Below, in pieces: positions 45,405 to 56,260 of a stretch of DNA of 64,000 nucleotides. The notes under the pieces were generated by a model, which worked only from the letters and a program-made list of their open reading frames with translations, did not search any database and was not told the origin of the DNA. This stretch comes from Isoetes taiwanensis (taxonomy: Eukaryota; Streptophyta; Lycopodiopsida; Isoetales; Isoetaceae). Each line of letters opens with the position of its first letter. Position 1 is the stretch's first letter. The position numbers and the translations under genes are program-made. The stretch spans positions 2,522,676-2,586,675 of the forward strand of contig JAJEKV010000108.1 of assembly GCA_021234155.1 (NCBI GenBank), in the 5' to 3' direction.

Positions 45405-47429
45405 TTTGCTTTAAAAAGGTGAAATTCTTAACGAGTTCCTGAGGTGGACCTCATTGTTCATACTTTGCTGAATGCATGGCAATGTACTCCTCTAGGAAGA
45501 GAATGCTTTGAGGAAGTAGTTCCCATGGAATTTTTGTGCGGAGCTAGAATCCTATATCTGTGATGTCAAAGATATGTTGCAAGACAGTATCAACAATATG
45601 CAGGATATGAGAAAAGCAGGTGTAGAGAAAGAAAGAGGAACTATTTAAACTTTGGTTTGTGCTAATGTCAGGTTTATGGAGGCATCAATCTAACCAGAAG
45701 AGAAATGCTATTAATCTCGTGGAAACTTCTCTATATAGACATGTTGCAAGGCTGTCCTGCTCAGAAGATACTTTTGAAATGTTCTCAGACTGCTATAATT
45801 GGAAGCCACTTCGTGGACTTAGTGGACAAAAGGGAGAATAGAATGCAAATAGAAGGAGCAGGATTGAGCTGGAGGCTGGAACTGTCGAAGGATGGATTTG
45901 TGAAACCCGCCAGCAACAAAAAGTGAAAAGCCTGCCTGAATAGACCTGTGCAAACATCAGTTCTGTATAATCTGGATTCTCTTTAAGAAAGGTGCCGAAG
46001 GATCTAGGCATGGATTCAGATCAATCAGGTGCAGAAGAATGATCAAGCTGGGAGATTCGGCTACAAACAACTTGGAAAGGGCTAGAACAGGGCAAATCGG
46101 CCCTATAGCAGGACGAATTTGGCCGATTTGTGCAGGCTAGGGTTGGACTCACAGGAGATAGGGCCGCATTGAAGGCAAGCAGCGGCCAGCAATTAGTGTT
46201 CTAGAACATTCGTAGCCTATTTGCGCTTTTGTCCGGCGATCCCCTGTTCTTTAAGATTTCTGCAAATGAGAACACAGAAAGAAGCAGATTTGATACCTTT
46301 TCTTTGCAGGCTTGCATTGCTTTGTTGCGCTTGCAATGCTCTTCTTTAAATTCCGTCGTCCCTAGCATGCAAAAATCCGGAAGAACGGAATCGCAGCCAG
46401 AGCAACATTTTTCCTACCTTACGTATGATTTTCTCATTGGCAGATAGGCTTCTTGGTGATCATACCTTTACATTTTTTCTGCAAAACCATAGTTAAACAA
46501 GTACGATAGTGCACGATTTTGTTAATCTCATGTTTTGTTTCCAAACTAGCTAATCCAGAATAGCCATTCATCAAATGCTCTCTTTACCCCATTATTATAG
46601 AGGCAAGAAAGAAACTTGCTGGTGATTGTTTTCCTCATATATCTTCGTTGCTTAACGAAGGTAGCCGACAATAACGGCATTATAGCGTGCTATAAACAAC
46701 AGGAAGGGCATAGAGTTAAGATGAAATTATATTGATATTGTGCAACATTTGGTTTTTCTTCACAATGGAAAGTGCAGTTGTCGATTTCTATAGATCCCTC
46801 TATGTCAGGTACTCATTCTCTTCAGGTACTTATTCTCTTCTATTGCTAGATTTGCTTTCTTAGTATGTTGTTATTTTTGTTTTATCTTTAGAAGTGCATG
46901 TGCAGGTGCAAGGATGTTGCTAAAACAGAATGACAGTAAATGGATGATTGTTACACCTGCATTCTTTCTTCTCATATAGGTCAAAGATCTCGGCAATTGG
47001 GTTCCACTTTATGTTTTATAAATGCTGGAATGACATATATATCCTATAATTTGGTGATAACTTGAATCCAAGATGACAATGAAATGCTGCTGCATGTGGA
47101 CAAGAAACAATGGGACTACATCAGCTTTTTTGCAAAATATTTGGGCCACGATTGTTGTAACACATTTAAGAATATGCTGGAAGTGGAGCCAAATGCATCT
47201 CTGTGGAGTCTAAATCTAGCAAGATATACCTCTTGATTTCTTTATTGTTGGAGTATGATCAATGCTATCCTTATGAGGTACGAGAACAACTTTTTGCCCA
47301 GCTGTTTGAATTATTTGCTTATTCTAACTGCATGGATATATATGTATATGTTTTTACGGTGTAAAACTCCATTTTACTTTTGTATTTGTATTTTCTTACT
47401 TTGAGACCTCAACAAGCATTAATGAGGTT

Positions 47430-48450
47430 GGTTGGCAAGAATATGGAATTAGTATTCTCATGCAATTACTTTAGCTTTTAGCTTTTTGGACCTGGTGAAG
47501 CGCATGAAAGATGATTAAGGTGAATGGCACCTTCAAAAACTGTTTGACACAATTGTTACTTAAGACTATACATGTATTCAAATGAATGGCAATATACATG
47601 TGGAGCTCCTTCACAAGATTGATGCTTGCAGGTTTAGGTTCTAATGAGTGCTATTTCCTATACCCAAGTGATCATAATCATCTGCAAACAGGATGAGACA
47701 GGAAATAGTCTGTTGATATACCCAAGAACCTATAATCATTTGTAATTCTACAGTCTACTCCTCAACGCTACAATTTATTTTTGTCTTTTTGCAGTCTCAG
47801 AAGCAATAGAACATTATCTATGGATCATGGGATTTTGGTGAAACATTGTTGTGTCCAGACTACTTTGAGACATTTGTAAGCATTAAAATGAAGGTAGTTG
47901 GCTAGCATATATAATTATTATTCTCATGCAATTATTCAAGCACTTAGGCACATGAAAGTGTAGAATGAAAGATGATTAAGGTGAATGGCACCTTCAAAAA
48001 CTGTTTGACACTTTTTTTTCTTAAGACGATGCAATGCATGCCTATATTTATGCATGACACAACTTTTCCTTCGGACTATGCATGCATGCCTGTATTTTTG
48101 CATGGCAGCATTTCTCGAACATGGTTTGTTGAGTTCTTTAATGGTGGTTTTGTGGCATGTGTACAATACAATCATAATCTTCAAGAAACAAATGTTGGTA
48201 ATTACTACATATCTCACCTGCAATATGCTTTCAAAAAGCAGTTAACTTGGTCTTCCATAATAGTTAAATTTTGAACAAGTTGTTATGCCATTTGGAAGGG
48301 GTTCATTTTAATAGGGGTTCCTATTCTTTTATAAGTTTATAAAGAGCAGTATGTCCATGAAACTTAAACTTTGACAAGGTTATGGAAGTAGTCTTTATAT
48401 GTCCATGAAACTTAAACTTTGACAAGGTTATGGAAGTAGTCTTTACATGC
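47430..48450 (+). repeat. Internal repeats of Helitron H3
   Basis: A ~130-bp block containing gatgattaaggtgaatggca, then ccttcaaaaactgtttgaca, occurs at about 47440-47565 and 47910-48035. A 51-bp unit (tatgtccatgaaacttaaac, then ttgacaaggttatggaagta) is present twice in tandem at 48349-48450. Confidence 0.85.
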
Positions 48451-48914
48451 ATAAAATTCTGCCAGAGTATGATCATCATGTACTCTTTAGTGATAAAAAA
48501 TTTCTGTGGCACATAATTGCCATCTCATAATGAGATTTGGGGTGAAGCATCTATGTTTGTTTGCCTGTAAATTTGGCGTTACATGTATTTGTCATGCCTT
48601 TTATATGTTATCATAAACCAAAACCTTCGAGGTGGTTTAAATCCCATTGGCTACATAAAGTGCAACCTACATAAATTATGAGTGAATCAAAACCTTAGTT
48701 GGGGTCCAAATTCTACAGAAACTTCAACCTACAAAAAGTATGAGAGTGTAGCTAATGTATATTATCATATTACATGGGCTTATTATTCTCAGCTTCCCAA
48801 TGTCATCCCAGCAACGCTGGGCACTATTACTAGTTATATATGTCCTCTAATTAATTAATTTGTAATTTATATATTTATTTATATTATGAATATTGTATTA
48901 TTATTTTTATTTTG

Positions 48915-49250
48915 GAGGGGGTGGGGGAGACTCTTGCCCCCTTTGCCACTCCCTCTCCTCCTTTGCCCTTTTGCTCTTCTCTACCCTCCCTCCCCCTTGC
49001 CCCCTCTTCTCACCCCCCTTTCCGAACTCACCTCCCCTTGCACCCTTCTCTCACCTCCCCTTGCCCCCTCTTCTCCCCCCTCTTTTCGAACTCACCTCCC
49101 CTTGCACCCTCCTCTCACTTCCCCTTGCCCCCTCTTCTCACCCCCCTTTTCAAACTTCCTCCCTCCCCCCTTCTTCTAACTTATCCCTTTCCATTACTTC
49201 TCTCAACTTCTCCCCCAACTTCTCCCCTTCCCCTTCCCCTCCCCCTGATC
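48915..49250 (+). repeat. Pyrimidine tract, 0.34 kb
   Basis: The plus strand is almost all C and T, with loose repeats of CTCACCTCCCCTTGC and CCCCTCTTCTCACCCC. It lies just inside the right end of the 11-kb insertion. The three overlapping frames rich in P, L, S and F are translations of the simple sequence. Confidence 0.9.
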
Positions 49251-50151
49251 TAACAACGATTCAATGTAAAAATTCGAGAAATTCCCAAAATTCGAGATTT
49301 GTCCCACTTTAATTAAATACGACTTTCTTGCTTCAGGTACGGCTTCGAATAATGCAAAATCCTGGCTATCCTTATGAGAATGTGTTGAAGAATTTCCACA
49401 ATCAAACCAATACTGTAATGTGCTCATATTTACCATATTATAAAAGGTTTATATACACTCCAGGTAAGTACCTATATCTATTCCTCCTCTCTGCAAACAT
49501 ATTCAGGAACAAATTGATACTGGTCTTGCTATTTCGATCAGGGAAAATTTTTCCATCTTCAGTACACTGTCAGTGCAGCCTTTCTCGCTACATTATATGC
49601 TGACTACATGGTTGCTGCTGATGTTCCTGGCTGGTATTGTGGACCAACATTCTATCCAGCAAAGAGAATCAAGCAATGGGCACAATCTCAGGTTTAGATC
49701 ATAGTCATTTTGAACTAACTAAAATTCAAATAGAATGCAACTGAACTACATATCCTTTCTTTTGTTAACAGATTGACTACATACTGGGAAAGAACCCTTT
49801 GAAGATGAGTTATATGGTGGGATTTGGTAAGAATTATCCTAAACAATTCATCATAGAGCAGCATCCATTCCAAAGGGTCAAAGACCATCGTGTACCGGAG
49901 GATGGGCATGGCGAAATAAGAAAGCGCCTAATCCAAATGTGCTTGAGGGAGCAATGGTGGCAGGGCCTGATACAAATGATCGTTTCCATGATGCTAGACA
50001 GTTTGCGAGTTTTACAGAGCCTACAATTGCTGGTAACGCTGCTTTGATTGGAGCCCTTATTGGACTTTTAGGGATTGATTCAGGAAAGGATACAGGAGTT
50101 GATACCACTACTATTTTCTCTGCGATTCTTCCATCTCCCAGGTCCCTTTAG

Positions 50152-50980
50152 TAACTTCTACACTTGTGAAGGATCATATTTATTTGACTAATAAAACCCA
50201 AAAAGTCTGGCCTCTAGGCATTCTTTTGCGTGGCTTTGAAGGAGAATTGTGTCTACATCCTCATTGAGTGCAGAGAAATATGATGCAAGACTAGGAATCC
50301 TTTTAGGATCCAAATGCAGCTTATAAATTTTACAACAGCGTCTTTTCTCTATTACCTATATCCTGCTGCAACAGGCAGCATATTGCATTTTACGCCCATG
50401 TGCAACTAAGGTAAACCGTAAGGGCTTCAAAAAATCACAACAAAGCAAAAGTAAAACTTATATTTGTAATACCTGGAAGTAGATTGGAAGGCTTCTGCGT
50501 ACCAACCAGCCAATATTTCTGATTCTTCTGTCGGCTTGGTGATTAAGCATGTCGGTTGATAACGGGATCCGTAATCTGGTAAGTCAAACTTTGTGATTCA
50601 TGGGTTAAATTATATCTAGCCACATTATTAGAGTGGGGTTGCCCTCCTGGATGTACCACCTTGTGGTATCAAACTCCATTTCCGCGTTGTCCCATTGCCC
50701 CTTCCAATGTGTGGCAAGTGTCGCATGTTCATCCAACTAGAAGCCAGGATGCCCATACGATCGACCCGCCCATTGCGCACCTGAGGACCCCTTAACATGG
50801 CCATTCCGAGGCACGATTCAATGCTGGGGGCTAGAATTGGCAGCAAATTCTAGCCATAATCCCCTCAAATGAGATGGATTATCAAGATTATATAGCAGGC
50901 TCGATCAATTCGATCAGATGTAGAGCAATCCGGCCAAGAAACCATCTCTTCCCTTGTTTTCCCTCCACACGAGAGCAATG
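50152..50980. other. 3' flank of the KOR copy, arm A
   Basis: This stretch has no gene I recognise and matches 58290-59085 in reverse complement. Open frames at 50628-50846 (minus) and the corresponding 58392-58610 (plus) are similar only because the arms are similar; both lack a known motif. Confidence 0.6.
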
Positions 50981-51286
50981 GTGTTGACTAGAGCCCGATC
51001 AAGGATCGATTTGATACCTCCGAGCAACAGCAGACCAACAACAGCGGCAAACAAACGGGTTTGTGCACCCAAAGCCAAGAAGAAAGGATTGGCAAGCGGA
51101 TCTGCACCTGCAATGACAAGGAAACCAACAAAGCGAGGGCAATGGACGGAGGAAGAGATGTCGGATGATCTTGATGAGATTAATGAAAATGGAATTTCAA
51201 TTAAAGAGGCATCCAGATGGTCTGGCATACCGGAACCATCCATCAGGCATTTGGCTGCATGGCCGAATTTCAAAGAAGGATACTAG
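50981..51286 (+). CDS. Small protein with pipsqueak-type helix-turn-helix
   Basis: From ATG 50981 (chosen over the longer start at 50954 because both arms keep MVLTRA) a 101-residue protein is read. The N-terminal 60 residues are basic and low-complexity (KRVCAPKAKKKGLASGSAPA). Residues ~62-97 read RGQWTEEEMSDDLDEINENG, then ISIKEASRWSGIPEPSIRHL. This fits the HTH_psq pattern (WTEEDMxxALxxI..GxxSxxxAAxxYGIPxSTL) that binds DNA in Pipsqueak proteins and in pogo/Tigger-type transposases. No transposase catalytic domain follows; the frame stops at WPNFKEGY and the next 200 bp have many stops. It could be a truncated transposase, or a gene with a further exon. Arm B holds a broken copy. Confidence 0.6.
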   Translation: MLTRARSRIDLIPPSNSRPTTAANKRVCAPKAKKKGLASGSAPAMTRKPTKRGQWTEEEMSDDLDEINENGISIKEASRWSGIPEPSIRHLAAWPNFKEGY

Positions 51287-51627
51287 GCACAAATGGCAAA
51301 AATGGCAAAAAGTTTTCTTAAAACTCAAATCCATCGACTCTAGAAAAGCAAAGTCCTTTGCCAAAAACTGTATCTTATACCCAAGGTCTAGATTTACAAA
51401 TCTAGGATAAATCACATATGAACCTAGTAGGATGCACATGCCTATACGGTTTTTGCTAAATGACCATCAATAGCATAATAAAGGATACGAAAAAAAGACC
51501 AAATAAATTCAAGATGAACCTGAATGTAGATCACCAAACATCACCTACAAAAATTATAAGGGATTAAGGGGCAAATGAAAATTCGAGGTGAACAACACTG
51601 GAGCCATAGCGAACCTCTCTTCGGTGC

Positions 51628-51785
51628 CCCATCAGTCATAGGCCGACCTTACTTCTTCGCAGGTTTCTTCCTCTTCTTTCCTACCAAACCATGGCAATGA
51701 AATGGCTGCCGGACATCTCGATTTGGAATGTTCCTGATCCTGAATGTAGGATTCATATCTAAGAATAAAGCTCTGCACCTGTGTT
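51628..51785 (-). CDS. Unidentified terminal exon with basic tail, arm A
   Basis: After an acceptor (AACACAG, about 51779) the minus strand reads ALFLDMNPTFRIRNIPNRDV, then RQPFHCHGLVGKKRKKPAKK and stop. A lysine-rich C-terminus of this kind is common in nucleolar and ribosomal-type proteins, but I do not recognise the family. The same reading in arm B (57772-57892, plus) lacks one T and is frameshifted there. No upstream exon is identified with confidence. Confidence 0.35.
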
Positions 51786-52974
51786 TACACGACTCATGAA
51801 TGAAGCCTAAACTATACTATAGTGCATTCTTTACTTCAAACTCTGGTAAGTTTGCTATTATGATATCCTTAAATGCTATTACTGATATACAATCAAAGTT
51901 CTGGCCAGTTTTGTAACAATATATTGACGTAAGCCATTCTGTCTCAAGTTTATGAATCCTCCACAAAGTTCCACAAATTCTGAGTAGAGCTCCCATCCTT
52001 ACCCACTGAATTGCTGGTTGCATCTTTCAATTAAGTCGACCGGTCTCTCATAGCAGGAGCCCAAGGCCCTAAAATGAAGCTTCACTTGCTTTTCCACTTC
52101 ATTTCTTTCCACAATGAAGCTAAATGAACAACTAGTTCCTTCACAACAAAGGGCAGTTGATCGCAACAAAAGGGCAAGACGAGCATAAGACAAATTTGTG
52201 GTATCCGGCCTAGAATGATGAACCTTCGTTTTTGTTTCTTTGTGCGCTCTTCAAAACCCTGAGAAAAAATGCTTTTCATTTGCTCAGATCCAACCCACAA
52301 AGAAGGATGCTTGGCAGCTCCGTTGCAATTTCTTTAACCTCTCTGCAAGATTAATCCCAACAGAACAGAGTATTTGCATTTGCGAAAATTTAGAAGCGGT
52401 TACAGAGTATAGTTTCCAGCTAAATCCACAATCTCAGAAAGAGATTGCTCACCTCTGGGGAAATGCTTAAGGGATCTCAGCCATATGCAAAAATTTGTAC
52501 TCAAAGCAGGGGAGATCCTCGGCCAAATCTGAAAATCCTTGCCTTAAGATTAGAGGAGGCCACCATTCTCTTAAAGATCCTATCTGCAGGCATTTACGAA
52601 TTTTAATGAAATAATATTTTGAAAAACCATGGTAGGTCTGATGAATATCTGAGATGTAGAAGCGAGTGCTCAGGAATTGGCTTGCCTCCTAATCAGCATG
52701 AGAACCGGCTGGAAATCGGGAAAACAAAAGGAACCCCCATCCTATGCTACAGATTTTTTTCCCTTCCCAGTTCAGAGTTCCTCCTATTGAATTCTTTCTG
52801 GAACCTTCGAGTGCCAGCAATAGTGATTCGAAGCACCTCTACCGCCAAAAAAAAATCGATTACCCCCCCGTTCCCTTTTTTATAACACACCCATTACATA
52901 ACATTCAACGGTTGTGCTTTCGTTATGTAATGGAATTCTAACCATTGAATAGCCTAATAATAATAAAAAAAAAA
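51786..52974. other. Inner part of arm A, no named gene
   Basis: The sequence matches 56490-57770 in reverse complement. It holds short open frames in both arms (for example 51999-52193 minus) without motif. Arm B has a 67-bp tandem duplication (57065-57198) of a block that is single here (about 52320-52400). Confidence 0.6.
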
Positions 52975-54245
52975 CTAGTAATGGTACCCAGCGTTGCTGG
53001 GCATAAGTTGGGAACCTGTGTAGACGAAAATATATTCATCTCAGACTCCTTTTCATAAATCTAATAGAATAGAAACCAAGTCCAGCATTGCTGGGCTATA
53101 ATAGGTTTTTGTATATTCAACACCCTTCCCTTTCCGTTGTCTTTTGCTCTATCCCACGTTTCCTTATTTCATCATTCTCTTACGCCCTTTCTTTTTCCCT
53201 TTTCCCTTATTCCTATTTTCCCTACACGTCTTCTTTTCCCCTTCTCCCTTTTTTCTTTTTTTTTCCTTCTCCTCCCTCCATTCCCTTTCTTTTTTTTTTT
53301 TTCCCTTTCCCTTTTTAATCATTTTTCCTTCTTTCTTTTTCCTAATTTTTGTGCCCTTTTTCCCTTTTCCCTTTCCTCTTCCTTTTTTTTAATGGATTTT
53401 TTCCTTTTTTCCTTTTACTTTTCCCTCACCCCCTCCCCCTCCATCTCATTTCCTTCCTTTTTTATCCTTTCTCTACCTTTCCCTTTTTCCCGTGCCTTTT
53501 TTCCCATTTCCTTCCTTCTCCTTTTCTTTTTTTCCCCATCTTTTCCTCCTTTCTTTTTTCGTGTCCCTTTTCCTCTCCAGCACTCCCTTTTTCGTCCATA
53601 TCAACCTCATACCCTCTTCCGCCTCCTTTTCTCTTTCATTCCGGCTTTTTCTTTCTTCGTTTTCCGTTTATGATACTCCCGGCGCTTTCTCCTTCAATAC
53701 TTTCTTCTTCGTTTTCGTAATCTCCTCTCTTTTCATCATCCTTCACTCATCCTTTTCTCCTTGCTCACTTCAACGCTCAGCCTCATCCATCGGCACTCGT
53801 CGTTTTCCTTCCACTGTCGCTCGTTTTCTTTCAGGTTTCTTTTTCGTTTTTCGTTTTCAATGGATTCGCTTCCATTCCACTTTCCTTTCCTTCCTTCTTT
53901 CTTTCCATTCCTCCATTCCTCATTTCATCTTTCCACTCCTTTTCTATTTCCTTTTATTTCCATCTTTTTCATTCCATTCTTTCCTTTCACCTCCCTTTTC
54001 CTCCTTCCTCCTCCTCCACCTCTCCTTTTTCCATCTTTTTCCTCCCTCTCATACTTTATGTTGGGAGTGAGGACAGGGGTTGAGGTCCTTTTTCCTTTTC
54101 TTCTTCCTCTTAAGATCCAGTGTTCAATCCTGCAGATTAGTGCAAGATCACTGAATCGTCCTGACCTCTGAGATGTCGGATGATCTCCCGGCCATCAATT
54201 AGGGTTCATTCAAGACATACTCTGTTATAACGTTATAATATAAGA
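52975..54245 (-). mobile_element. Helitron H4
   Basis: The minus strand starts TCTTATATTATAACG at 54245, continues with CCCTAATTGATGGCC, and ends with hairpin CCCAGCAACGCTGGG (plus 52987-53001) and CTAG at 52975, preceded on the plus strand by host A. The right flank is C instead of T: CTAGTAGTTACC follows directly, which resembles the start of a second, decayed 3' end (compare CTAGTAATGGTACC at 52975), so two Helitrons may be joined head to tail. A degenerate hairpin tccagcattgctgggc lies at 53079. Most of the interior is pyrimidine tract. Its left border coincides with the end of arm-A homology. Confidence 0.7.
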
Positions 54246-55480
54246 CTAGTAGTTACCAGTATGTGGTGTCAGTCGAACCTTTAATTTCTTCTTTTTTTTT
54301 GTTCTCTCCCGTTTTTTTCAAACCTTATCCTTTGCCTTCCTTTCCCACTTCCCCCTTTTTCTTCTGCTTTTCTTGTCGACTTTTTCCCTTTCTTTTTATC
54401 TTTCAGCTCTTCCCGTTTCCTTCTTTCTTTTCCTTCGGCTTTCCCCTTCCCTCTTCACTCTTCCTTTTCCTTTTCTCTTTCCGTTTCTCGTGCGTTTTTT
54501 AGTTCTCTTTGCTTACGCTTTTTTTATGTGCGGCGCTATTTCGCTTTCTTTCCTCTTCCTCCGGTCGTTGCCCTCTCCTTTTTGGCTTCCTTTTCCTTTC
54601 AACTTTCCATTCCTTTTCATATACCCCACCCTTTTATATTTCCTTTTCCTATCTTTCTCTTTTTCATTCCCTTTTCTCAACCAACCTTTTTTTTTGTATA
54701 CCCTTTTTCCTTCTTTCCCCATCCTCTTCCCCCTTTCCCTTTCCCTTGCCCTTTCTTTTTCTTTTCCCTTTTCCCATACTCTTTTCCCTTTCTTTTCTAT
54801 TTCCTCACCCTTTCCCTCTTCCCTTTTCTCATGCCCTTTTCTCCTTCTCTTTTCCTCTTTTCCTTTCCTATTCTACTTTCCCCCACCCTTTTCCTCCTTT
54901 TTTTTTTCCCTCTTCCTTTTTCATGCTTTTTACTTTCCTTTTTCCTTTTCTTCACCCTTTCTCTCTTCCCTTTTTTTCACGCCCTTTTCCTTTTTCCTCA
55001 TTGTTCCTTTTCCCAAGTTCTCTTTTTCTCTCTTTTCCTTTTTACTTTCCTTTTCCCATGGACTTTTCAACTTTTTTGTTTCCCTTTCCTTTTCTCACCC
55101 CTTCCTTCTTTTCATATTGAATTGCCCTTTTTCCTTTCCTTTTCCCCTCAAATTTCCTTTTTCTATTTCCTTTATCATCTCCACCTTTTGGTTAATCTTT
55201 CCTTTTTCCTCTTACCTTTTTCTTTTATTCCTTTTGGGGCTTCCATTGAAGACGTTTTCCTTTTCCCTTCCCTTTTCCTTTTTTTTTAATATTCCCCTTT
55301 TCCTTTTCCCTTTTTAAATGTTTTAGATTTTCCCTTTTTGATAAACGTTTTCCTTTTTCCTTCCCTCTTTTCCTTTTCTCTTTTCCCTTTTCCCTTTCAG
55401 GGTTTCCTTCCCGATGGTTCCATTTTTCCTTTTCCCTTTTTCCACCATGGTTCGGTTTTCCCTTTTCCATTGTTAGGCTT
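53105..55480 (+). repeat. Long pyrimidine tract, about 2.3 kb
   Basis: The plus strand is almost all T and C, dominated by TTTTCCCTTTTCC and variants, with a short normal stretch at 54060-54270 (the H4 5' end and flank). Long frames across it (up to 314 residues of F, S, L and P) have no protein character beyond the simple repeat. Such tracts can form triplex DNA. It lies at the centre of the inverted duplication. Confidence 0.95.
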
Positions 55481-55974
55481 TTTAGTGCCAAGTTAGGGGG
55501 CCTCAAGTTAAATGGGGGTAACACTTATCCTTATTTTATGAGTAATTCCCATGAATTGAGGCATTTGACCTAGCTAGTTCCTTCAAATTTTGAACTAAAA
55601 CCTTTGTAAAGTAAGTCTAATGCCATAACTTTTCCTTTTCCTTTTCCATTTGAATTGAGGCATTTGACCTAGCTAGATTGGTTCCTTTGAACTAAAACCT
55701 TTGTAAAGTAAGTCTAATGCCATTGTAACTGCGCACACAAAGCATTTAAATTGGGAAAGTAAGTCAAATACCATTCTAAGTGTGCACATGGAGCATTTAA
55801 TTCCGCCAGTCATCTAAATTATAACACAACGCACACAACTAGATCATCTATAACTATTCTGCTACCAGACAAAATTCTAACCAATAAGTGGGTCGGTAGA
55901 TCTTGAGCACTGTGAACAAAATTTTTTATTTCACTCAGTTGGGTACAGACAGGGGGTTCGAAAAGAGAAATGTT

Positions 55975-55996
55975 TGCGGCGGCCTTGGCCGCCGCG
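55975..55996. repeat. GC palindrome, copy 2
   Basis: GCGGCGGCC and its complement around TT; the flanks gaaatgtt and gataa are shared with the copy at 8475-8496. No other part of the surroundings matches, so only this ~34-bp module is shared. Confidence 0.85.
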
Positions 55997-56039
55997 ATAA
56001 TCATGACACACTTAAAGTATAAGGTTAAAGCTAATATAT

Positions 56040-56260
56040 ATGTTTGCCATGACATATGTCATGTCATACAGTGATATGTATCAAAGACATATGACATATG
56101 TAATATGAGCTTATTATATTTTTTCTATTATAACAAGATATATGCGTGTCATGACATATGTCATGTCATATTATGATATGTGCCAAAGACATATGACACA
56201 TATAATCTGAGCTTATTATATTTCATATTATAACATGAATATGTCATATGTCATATGTCA
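56040..56260. repeat. Two ~107-bp units of ATGACATATGTCAT palindromes
   Basis: Each unit contains catgacatatgtcatgtcat, then gatatgtrycaaagacatat, then gagcttattatatt. A run of three ATGTCATAT closes the array. Individual palindromes and the whole unit can both fold. Confidence 0.88.

Larger units (their letters stand above)
44713..48833 (+). mobile_element. Helitron H3, complete by termini
   Basis: The element starts A|TCCTATATTATAATGTTTTA at 44713 and ends with hairpin CCCAGCAACGCTGGG (48807-48821) and CACTATTACTAG|T at 48833, giving a length of 4.12 kb. The 5' region carries the family pattern CCCTAGATTCAATGGCCACG. It is nested in the 11-kb insertion. The sequence tatatatgtcctctaattaa appears on both flanks (44677 and 48836), so the target already held a repeat. 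No Rep/helicase motif is seen. Inside are a plausible but unidentified plus-strand frame (44964-45404), another set of frames at 45659-45926, and repeats at 47430-48450. Confidence 0.87.
38319..49325. mobile_element. 11-kb insertion with 25-bp terminal inverted repeats
   Basis: The ends are exact inverted copies of a 25-bp sequence beginning AAGTCGTATTTAATTAAAGT. The insertion interrupts a KOR intron: arm B keeps the empty site caattcttgcttcag, while arm A has caatTCTT | element | TCTTgcttcag, so TCTT (or TTCTT with one extra A) is duplicated. No transposase motif is visible inside. The contents are a palindromic minisatellite, a phosphatase exon, a second Helitron 5' end, Helitron H3 and a pyrimidine tract, much of it probably nested later. 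The superfamily is unclear: a 4-5-bp duplication and these ends fit no common plant group cleanly. Confidence 0.75.
35979..50151 (+). pseudogene. KORRIGAN-type GH9 endo-1,4-beta-glucanase, copy A, broken
   Basis: KORRIGAN enzymes are membrane-bound endoglucanases that act with cellulose synthase. Exons seen: 35979-36150 (hydrophobic span, then NYTLALHKALQFFNAQK); 36387-36695 ([20 protein letters not shown], the catalytic [26 protein letters not shown]); 36771-36940 and 37951-38248 (GTPNDHYCWQRPEDM; WSRDRRGKYFAGDLESATFC; GAYEGGLYYGVFSWDNKLIG); 49337-49463; 49545-49691; 49772-50151 ([29 protein letters not shown] with the catalytic acid). Lesions: a lost GGxY just before YDAGDN with frameshift; a 1.0-kb element in exon 3; a frameshift before FKWSRD; an 11-kb insertion in an intron; a 9-bp loss at 49339; a lost splice acceptor near 49526; and one missing base in the HHR motif (about 49846). 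The usual long cytosolic N-terminus is absent. Confidence 0.93.
35393..52974 (+). repeat. Inverted duplication, arm A
   Basis: The arm matches the reverse complement of 56490-61178 in blocks: 35393-36480 with 60100-61178; 38165-38318 with 59950-60090; 49326-52974 with 56490-59949. Matching parts are close to identical, apart from indels. Large pieces present only here are insertions (36941-37950 and 38319-49325) or segments deleted in arm B. A short further match of 55443-55510 with the complement of 56283-56360 suggests that the arm once continued towards a centre near 55.9 kb. Confidence 0.93.

Noticed and set aside
48886-49312. Overlapping proline/leucine-rich frames
   Set aside because: Simple C/T-rich sequence open in three frames at once.
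54373-55317. 314-residue and other long open frames in 53.1-55.4 kb
   Set aside because: They are translations of a pyrimidine tract in all three frames (only F, S, L, P and a few others), with no start context or motif.
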